Shown here in pieces: positions 58,672 through 64,000 of a stretch of DNA of 64,000 bases (within the stretch, counting starts at the first letter, position 1; each line of letters opens with the position of its first letter). The translations under genes were made by a program, and so were the position numbers. The notes below the pieces were generated by a model, which was not told the DNA's origin, ran no database searches, and was given only the letters and a program-made list of their open reading frames with translations. Location of the stretch: assembly GCF_014642635.1 (NCBI RefSeq), contig NZ_BMIQ01000001.1, forward strand, positions 62,001 to 126,000, written 5' to 3'. This stretch comes from Aureimonas endophytica. Lineage in GTDB: Bacteria > Pseudomonadota > Alphaproteobacteria > Rhizobiales > Rhizobiaceae.

Positions 58672-59916
58672 ATGCCCGACGATCAGCGCCTGCCCGACGA
58701 CGACGAAACCGCTCGCGACAAGATGGCGCCCGAGGACGGGACGCGGCTGGACGACTGGCAGCGCGACGCGGTCGCTAAGGCGAAGTCGAAGACAAACGAG
58801 ACGAAAACCGACACCGAGGACGACAACGGTGCGAAGGCCGAGCCCGAGGAGCAGGCGGACGAGCGGCAGGAGCCGAAGCGCTCGTTTATCCGGCGCCATC
58901 CGGTGGCGATCGTCGTCGGCCTCGTTCTTCTCGTCGCGGCGGCGGTCGGCGGCTATTTCCTGTGGCTGACCTTCTTCTATCCCTATGAGACGACCGACGA
59001 CGCCTTCGTGGATGCGCGCCAGTTCTCCGTCGCCGCGAAGGTCTCCGGCTATGTCACTGAGGTTCCCGTCACGGACAACCAGCATGTCAAGGCCGGGGAC
59101 GTGATCCTGAAGATCGAGCCGCGCGACTATCAGATCGCGCTCGACCAGGCGAAGGCACAGGTGGAATCGGCCAATGCCGGCATCCGCAACGCCGATGCGC
59201 AGATCGCCGCCAGCAAGGCCGCCGTCGAACAGGCGAAGGCGCAGGTCAGCTCCGCCCAGGCGGCGCTGCAATTTTCGCAGGACGAGGCGAGCCGGCAGGA
59301 CGCGCTGGTGAAGTCCGGCGCCGGGACGGTCCAGGCGGCGCAGCAGGCGCGCTCGAACCTGTTGCAGGGGCAGGGCAGCTTCCAGGAAGCGCTGGCCGGC
59401 CTCGCCTCGGCCACGAAGAACGTCTCCTCCGCCGAGGCCCAGCGGGCCAGCGCCGTCGCGAGCCTGCATCAGGCCGAGGCGCAGGTGGAGGAGGCGGAGC
59501 AGAACCTCGCCTATACGACCGTGGTCGCCGCCCAGCCCGGGCGCGTCGCCCGCCTTTCCGGCGCCAAGGGCCAGTTCATCGATGCCGGCCAGAGCGTTTC
59601 GATGTTCGTGCCGGACGAGAAATGGGTGACGGCCAATTTCAAGGAAACCCAGATCACCGACATGCGGCCCGGCCAGCCGGTGGATATTCGCATCGACGCC
59701 TATCCCGACCATCCGCTGAAGGGCCATATCGATTCGGTGCAGCCGGGCTCCGGCACCGCCTTCTCGCTGCTGCCGGCGGAGAACGCCACCGGCAACTACG
59801 TCAAGGTCACGCAGCGCGTGCCGGTGAAGATCGTCGTCGACAACTGGCCGACCGACGTCTCGATCGGCCCTGGCATGTCGGTCGTGCCGACCGCCACCGT
59901 TCGGCCGCGGCACTGA
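58672..59916 (+). CDS. HlyD/EmrA-family efflux adaptor
   Basis: Periplasmic adaptor of a tripartite MFS pump. The 414-residue protein has an unusually long acidic/lysine-rich cytoplasmic tail (residues 1-75), one membrane helix (about 83-104), the biotinyl-lipoyl start YPYETTDDAFVDARQFSVAAKVSGYVTEVPVTDNQHVKAGDVILKIEPRDYQIAL, a long coiled-coil hairpin (130-270) and LRGLS-like barrel ending with VPVKIVVDNWPTD. ATG 58672 chosen over GTG 58639. One base separates its stop from the pump gene. Confidence 0.92.
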   Translation: MPDDQRLPDDDETARDKMAPEDGTRLDDWQRDAVAKAKSKTNETKTDTEDDNGAKAEPEEQADERQEPKRSFIRRHPVAIVVGLVLLVAAAVGGYFLWLTFFYPYETTDDAFVDARQFSVAAKVSGYVTEVPVTDNQHVKAGDVILKIEPRDYQIALDQAKAQVESANAGIRNADAQIAASKAAVEQAKAQVSSAQAALQFSQDEASRQDALVKSGAGTVQAAQQARSNLLQGQGSFQEALAGLASATKNVSSAEAQRASAVASLHQAEAQVEEAEQNLAYTTVVAAQPGRVARLSGAKGQFIDAGQSVSMFVPDEKWVTANFKETQITDMRPGQPVDIRIDAYPDHPLKGHIDSVQPGSGTAFSLLPAENATGNYVKVTQRVPVKIVVDNWPTDVSIGPGMSVVPTATVRPRH

Positions 59917-59917
59917 C

Positions 59918-61516
59918 ATGGCGAGCGCGGAGAGCGCCGCCGGCGGCGCGACCGGCGGCACCAATCCCTGGCTCATCGCGCTCGTCGTGTCGCTGGCGAC
60001 CTTCATGGAGGTCCTGGACACGACGATCGCCAATGTCGCCCTGCGCTACATCTCGGGCGGTCTCGGCGTCAGTTCCGACGAGGCGTCCTGGGTGGTCACC
60101 ACCTATCTCGTCTCCAACGCGATCGTGCTAGTCGCGTCGAGCTTCATCGCCAAGCGCTACGGGCGGCGATCCTTCTATCTCGCCTGCCTCGCCACCTTCA
60201 CGCTGGCCTCGATCCTCTGCGGCCTAGCCTGGAACCTCGAATCCCTGCTGCTCTTCCGCGTCATCCAGGGCTTTGCCGGCGGCGGCATGGTGCCGGTCTC
60301 GCAGTCGATCCTCGCCGACAGCTTTCCGCCCGCCAAGCGCGGGCAGGCCTTCGCGCTGTTCGGCGTCGCCGTCGTCGTCGCGCCGGTGATCGGGCCGACG
60401 CTCGGCGGCTACCTCTCCGACAACTATTCCTGGCACTGGTGCTTCCTGATCAACGGCCCGGTCGGCGTCTTCGCCTTCGCGCTCGTCTGGTTCCTGGTGA
60501 AGGAGCCGGACTCGCTGCGCAAGGAGCGGGCGGAACTCCGTCGCAAGGGCATCCGCTTCGACATCGTCGGCTTCGCGCTCGTCGCGATCTTCCTCGGCGC
60601 GCTCGAAGTGGTGCTGGATCGCGGCCAGACCGACGACTGGTTCAACTCGACCTTCATCATCGTCGTCTCGGCGATCTGCGCGCTGGCCTTCCTTCTGTCG
60701 ATCCCCTGGCTCCTCACCAAGGAGAATCCGGTGCTCGACGCGCGCCTACTCGGCCAGCGGCAGTTCGGCTCCTGCTTCATCGTGATGGGCGCGACCGGCG
60801 CCATCCTGATCTCGACCACCCAGTTCCTGCCGGAGCTCCTGCAGGAATTCTACGGCTATACCGCCACCTGGGCCGGTCTCGCGCTGTCGCCGGGCGGTCT
60901 CGTCACCATGATGATGATGTTCATGGTCGGCCGGCTCTCCTCGCATGTGCAGCCGAAATATCTGATCGCGCTCGGCGCGGCGATCATCGCGGCGGCCATG
61001 TGGGACCTGACGCGGGTCTATGGCGACCTCAACTTCTGGTTCTTCGCCGAGTCGCGCATCTATATCGGTCTCGGCCTGCCATTGATCTTCATCCCGATCA
61101 CCTCGGCCTCCTATTTCGGCCTGCGGCCGGACCAGACCGACCAAGCCTCCGCGCTCCTCAACGGCGCGCGCAATACGGGCGGGTCGATCGGCGTCTCGAT
61201 CGCGTCGAATGTGCTTGCCCATCGCGAGCAATGGCATCAGAGCCGCCTCGTCGAGCATGTCGTGCCGACCGAGCCCGCCTATCAGCAGACCCTGCAATCG
61301 CTGACCCAATATTTCGCGCAACGCGGCGCGACGCTGCCGGAAGCGCAGTCGCAGGCCATCGCCTTCATCGGCCGGCAGGTCGACACGCAGCGCGGCTTTC
61401 TTGCCTATATCGACGTCTTCTACACGCTGATGCTCATCTCGCTCTGCGCCGTGCCGCTGGCGCTGATCCTGAAGAACATCAAGCTCGGGGAAGGCGGAGG
61501 CGGAGGGGCGCATTGA
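59918..61516 (+). CDS. DHA2 (EmrB/QacA) family MFS drug efflux pump
   Basis: A 532-residue inner-membrane antiporter with 14 predicted helices. Family motifs: LDTTIANVALRYISGGLGVSSDEASWVVTTYLVSNAI at the first helix, RYGRRSFY (motif A) and FGVAVVVAPVIGPTLGGYL (motif C). With the HlyD-type gene it forms an EmrAB-like exporter; an outer-membrane TolC is not encoded here. No TetR or MarR regulator adjoins. Confidence 0.94.
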   Translation: MASAESAAGGATGGTNPWLIALVVSLATFMEVLDTTIANVALRYISGGLGVSSDEASWVVTTYLVSNAIVLVASSFIAKRYGRRSFYLACLATFTLASILCGLAWNLESLLLFRVIQGFAGGGMVPVSQSILADSFPPAKRGQAFALFGVAVVVAPVIGPTLGGYLSDNYSWHWCFLINGPVGVFAFALVWFLVKEPDSLRKERAELRRKGIRFDIVGFALVAIFLGALEVVLDRGQTDDWFNSTFIIVVSAICALAFLLSIPWLLTKENPVLDARLLGQRQFGSCFIVMGATGAILISTTQFLPELLQEFYGYTATWAGLALSPGGLVTMMMMFMVGRLSSHVQPKYLIALGAAIIAAAMWDLTRVYGDLNFWFFAESRIYIGLGLPLIFIPITSASYFGLRPDQTDQASALLNGARNTGGSIGVSIASNVLAHREQWHQSRLVEHVVPTEPAYQQTLQSLTQYFAQRGATLPEAQSQAIAFIGRQVDTQRGFLAYIDVFYTLMLISLCAVPLALILKNIKLGEGGGGGAH

Positions 61517-61517
61517 C

Positions 61518-61541
61518 GCCGGCGCCGGCGCCGGCGCCGGC
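61518..61541. repeat. Short tandem repeat (GCCGGC)4
   Basis: Four perfect hexamer copies just past the efflux pump stop codon. It is strongly self-complementary and prone to slippage; located in non-coding sequence, so no frame is affected. Confidence 0.85.
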
Positions 61542-61573
61542 AGGCGTCAGCGCGGGCGACGCCCCGGCACATG

Positions 61574-61604
61574 AAAAAGGGCCCGGCGCAGTGCCGGGCC
61601 CTTT
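61574..61604. terminator. Bidirectional terminator between the efflux operon and glgX
   Basis: AAAGGGCCCGGC / GCCGGGCCCTTT is a perfect 12-bp stem with loop GCAGT. Leftward RNA from glgX ends in a U5 run; rightward RNA has UUUGGUUUU. Confidence 0.9.
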
Positions 61605-61631
61605 GGTTTTCGCTGTCGCGATCGGAAGCGA

Positions 61632-63899
61632 TCAGCGGCCGTTCCAGAAGTGAACGGTATTGGCCGCCGCCTTGGCGAAGCCGCGCGAGATATGGGCGAA
61701 GGAGCGCTGCGCCGCCGCGTTCTCCTCGTCGTCCACCGGCTCCAGCACAAAGATCAGGAAGGAGCGTCCCGTCACCATATATTCCGAGCCGAAGTCGAAG
61801 GGCACGAGCTCCGAGCGGTCGGGCAGATTGGTGTCGATGACGCAGTGCCAGCGCTCGCCACCGCGCGCTTCCGGCAGCTTGAAGTTCACCACGTCGTAAT
61901 GGGCGTTCATCACGATCAGCATCGTCGCGTCGAGGCCCGGACGGCGGATGCCGCTGGCCTGGGCGCGCCCGTCGAGCAGCATGCCGAAGCAGCGCGCGCC
62001 GCCATCGGCCCAGTTCTTCTGATCGAACTCGACGCCGGCCGGCGTGATCCACGCGAGGTCCTTCACGCCCAGTTCCTCGTCGTAGCCGCCGGTGAGGAAC
62101 TGACCGCGCCGGAGCATCGGCAGCGACTGGCGGAGCAGGATCAGCTTCTGGACGAATTCCGCCAGATCGCGGCTCTCGTCCGTCACCTCCCAGTCGACCC
62201 AGCCGATCTCGTTGTCCTGCGCATAGGCGTTGTTGTTGCCGCCCTGCGTGCGGGCGAACTCGTCGCCGGCCAGGATCATCGGCGTGCCGCGCGAGAAGAG
62301 CAGCGTCGCGAAGAAGTTGCGCAGCTGCCGGTAGCGGATCTCGGTGATCTCCTCGTCCTCGGTCGGCCCCTCGACGCCGTAATTGTTCGAGAGATTGTGC
62401 GAATGGCCGTCGCGATTGTCCTCGCCATTCGCCTCGTTGTGCTTGTCGTTGTAGCAGACGAGGTCGTGCAGCGTGAAACCGTCATGGGCGGTGATGAAGT
62501 TCACCGTCGCCCAGGGCTTGCGGCCGCGCCGGTTGAAGATGCCGGCCGAGGCCGTGATCTTGTCGGCGACGGCCGGGATCTTGCCCTCGTCGCCGCGCCA
62601 GAAGGAGCGGATCGTGTCGCGATAGCCGTCGTTCCACTCCGCCCAGCCCGGCGGGAAGCGGCCGACCTGATAGCCGCCCGGACCGCAGTCCCAAGGCTCG
62701 GCGATGAGCTTCACCGAGGCGAGGAGCGGGTCCTGCATGCAGGCATGGAGGAAGCTCGACTCCTCGTCGAAGCCGTTCGGCTCGCGGGCGAGGATGGTGG
62801 CGAGGTCGAAGCGGAAGCCGTCGACGCGGCATTCCTCCGCCCAATAGCGCAGCGAATCCGTCACCATCTGCATCACGCGCGGATGGCTGGTATTCACGGT
62901 GTTCCCGGTGCCCGTATCGTTGATGTAGTAGCGCTTCTGGTCGGGCAGCAGGCGATAATAGGTGGCGTTGTCGATGCCCTTGAAGGAGATCGTCGGCCCG
63001 AGCTCGTTGCCCTCGGCCGTGTGGTTGTAGACGACGTCGAGGATCACTTCGAGCCCGGCATGGTGGAACTGCGACACCATCTCCTTGAACTCGCCGATGA
63101 AGGGCGTCGCGCAATAGCGCGGCTCCGGAGCGAAGAAGCCGATCGTGTTGTAGCCCCAGTAGTTCCGCAGGCCCTTCTCGACGAGATAGCTGTCGTCCAC
63201 GAAGGAGTGGATCGGCAGGAACTCGACGGCGGTGACGCCGAGGCTCTTGATATAGCCGATGACGTCGCGGTTCAGCATGCCGAGGAAGGTGCCGCGATGC
63301 TCCTCCGGCACGGCCGGATGGCGCTCGGTGAAGCCCTTCAGATGGGTCTCGTAGAAGATCGTCTGTTCCCAGGGCGTGTTCGGCCGCTTCTCGTCGCCCC
63401 AGGTGAAGGCGGGATCGATGACGCGGCATTTCGGCACGAAGGCGGCGCTGTCGCGCTCGTCGAAGGACAGGTCCTTGTCATTGTGGCCGATCGTGTAGCC
63501 GAAGAGGGCGTGGTCCCACTTCACCTCGCCGATATGCTGCTTGGCATAGGGGTCGAGCAGGAGCTTGTTGGGGTTGAAGCGGTGGCCGTTGTCCGGCTCG
63601 TAGGGGCCGTGGACGCGGTAGCCATAGGTGAGGCCGGGCCGCGCTTCCGGCAGATAGCCGTGGAAGATCTCGTTCGTATATTCCGGCAGCTCGATGCGCT
63701 CGAGTTCCGTCGTGCCCTCCTGGTCGAAGATGCAGAGCTCGACCTTGGTGGCATGGGCGGAAAAGATCGCGAAATTGACGCCGAGCCCATCCCAGGTCGC
63801 GCCGAGCGGAAAGGGGCGGCCTTCCTCGATGCGCGACCGCCGGACCGCCGGCTTGGCGCTGAAGGGCTTCAGGTTGACGGACGGAAGCTGAATGTTCAC
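61632..63899 (-). CDS. glgX: Glycogen debranching enzyme GlgX (isoamylase type)
   Basis: Cleaves alpha-1,6 branches of glycogen limit dextrins. The 755-residue protein has an N-terminal CBM48 domain (PFPLGATWDGLGVNFAIFSAHATKVELCIFD), then the GH13_11 barrel with VVYNHTAEGNELGPTISFKG, nucleophile in CRVDGFRFDLATIL, acid/base in KLIAEPWDCGPGGYQVG and NFITAHDGFTLHDLV. GTG start at 63899 with GGAG nine bases upstream. No glgA/B/C/P is within the window, so it is separated from the rest of glycogen metabolism or heads a locus beyond the right edge. The last 100 bp of the window show no gene. Confidence 0.95.
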   Translation of the reverse strand: MNIQLPSVNLKPFSAKPAVRRSRIEEGRPFPLGATWDGLGVNFAIFSAHATKVELCIFDQEGTTELERIELPEYTNEIFHGYLPEARPGLTYGYRVHGPYEPDNGHRFNPNKLLLDPYAKQHIGEVKWDHALFGYTIGHNDKDLSFDERDSAAFVPKCRVIDPAFTWGDEKRPNTPWEQTIFYETHLKGFTERHPAVPEEHRGTFLGMLNRDVIGYIKSLGVTAVEFLPIHSFVDDSYLVEKGLRNYWGYNTIGFFAPEPRYCATPFIGEFKEMVSQFHHAGLEVILDVVYNHTAEGNELGPTISFKGIDNATYYRLLPDQKRYYINDTGTGNTVNTSHPRVMQMVTDSLRYWAEECRVDGFRFDLATILAREPNGFDEESSFLHACMQDPLLASVKLIAEPWDCGPGGYQVGRFPPGWAEWNDGYRDTIRSFWRGDEGKIPAVADKITASAGIFNRRGRKPWATVNFITAHDGFTLHDLVCYNDKHNEANGEDNRDGHSHNLSNNYGVEGPTEDEEITEIRYRQLRNFFATLLFSRGTPMILAGDEFARTQGGNNNAYAQDNEIGWVDWEVTDESRDLAEFVQKLILLRQSLPMLRRGQFLTGGYDEELGVKDLAWITPAGVEFDQKNWADGGARCFGMLLDGRAQASGIRRPGLDATMLIVMNAHYDVVNFKLPEARGGERWHCVIDTNLPDRSELVPFDFGSEYMVTGRSFLIFVLEPVDDEENAAAQRSFAHISRGFAKAAANTVHFWNGR

Positions 63900-64000
63900 T
63901 GGGGCGGGCTCCGCTCACGAATGGCGAAGCCGAAAGGTTTTTCGTCCTTTATCGTTCCATCGCAGTGAGCAATTCGTCACCCGCAAAGCACGGGCGCGCC

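Noticed and set aside
61650-63968. A 772-codon rightward frame opposite glgX
   Set aside because: Antisense shadow; glgX has all catalytic motifs and a terminator of its own.

Overview
The window is a GC-rich, gene-dense chromosomal segment, most likely from an alphaproteobacterium of the order Hyphomicrobiales (Rhizobiales). The evidence is gene order: hemB / DUF6163 / ldtR / L,D-transpeptidase; glyA-nrdR-ribD-ribE-ribH-nusB; DUF177-plsX-fabH-ihfA-merR; DUF2842 / ctaA; and a chvE-gguA-gguB sugar transporter. A CtrA-type box (TTAA-N7-TTAAC) also fits. There is no prophage, plasmid backbone, CRISPR array or rRNA operon; one tRNA-Pro(GGG) is present.

Layout. 1-5.6 kb: a truncated secreted protein, parC, a repeat-flanked GIY-YIG gene, leucyl/arginyl-transferase bpt and an RDD membrane protein. 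5.6-9.6 kb: hemB, DUF6163, ldtR and an L,D-transpeptidase. 9.7-16.7 kb: one-carbon and riboflavin genes with nusB, then a K+-insensitive proton-pumping pyrophosphatase. 16.7-22 kb: bamE, a cytochrome bc1 chaperone, DUF177, lipid initiation genes (plsX, fabH), ihfA, a MerR regulator and tRNA-Pro. 22-25.7 kb: a small exopolysaccharide locus (sugar-phosphate transferase, export lipoprotein, a degenerate kinase-like protein) with a CtrA box. 25.7-33.9 kb: heme A synthase, argC, speB, ribosomal L13/S9, a CoA-binding protein, metY-like sulfhydrylase, cupin and cytochrome P450. 34-37 kb: a SOUL-domain protein and a GGDEF-EAL protein.

37-48 kb is the most coherent metabolic block. A leftward cluster encodes a FadR/GntR regulator, a galactose/arabinose 1-dehydrogenase, an IlvD/Edd sugar-acid dehydratase, KDGal kinase, KDPGal aldolase and an SMP-30 lactonase, that is, every step of the De Ley-Doudoroff route from galactose to pyruvate plus glyceraldehyde-3-phosphate. 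It is divergent from chvE-gguA-gguB, which would import the sugars. The shared intergenic region carries palindromic and tandem operator-like sequences.

48-64 kb: a PAP2 phosphatase, nicotinamidase, a trehalose/maltose-type ABC transporter, glutaryl-CoA dehydrogenase, a TreS-like GH13 enzyme, a PycTM-like membrane protein without a visible cyclase partner, an EmrAB-type efflux pair and glgX.

No large, obviously new multigene system is visible. The best candidates for something undescribed are small: a 22-codon reading frame with a perfect Shine-Dalgarno enclosed in a 14-bp inverted repeat that pairs with that Shine-Dalgarno (56.0-56.14 kb); a perfect 29-bp inverted-repeat pair beside the GIY-YIG gene (3.65-4.14 kb); an orphan intrinsic terminator with no upstream gene (35.26 kb); and tandem 22-bp operator-like repeats at 30.3 kb.
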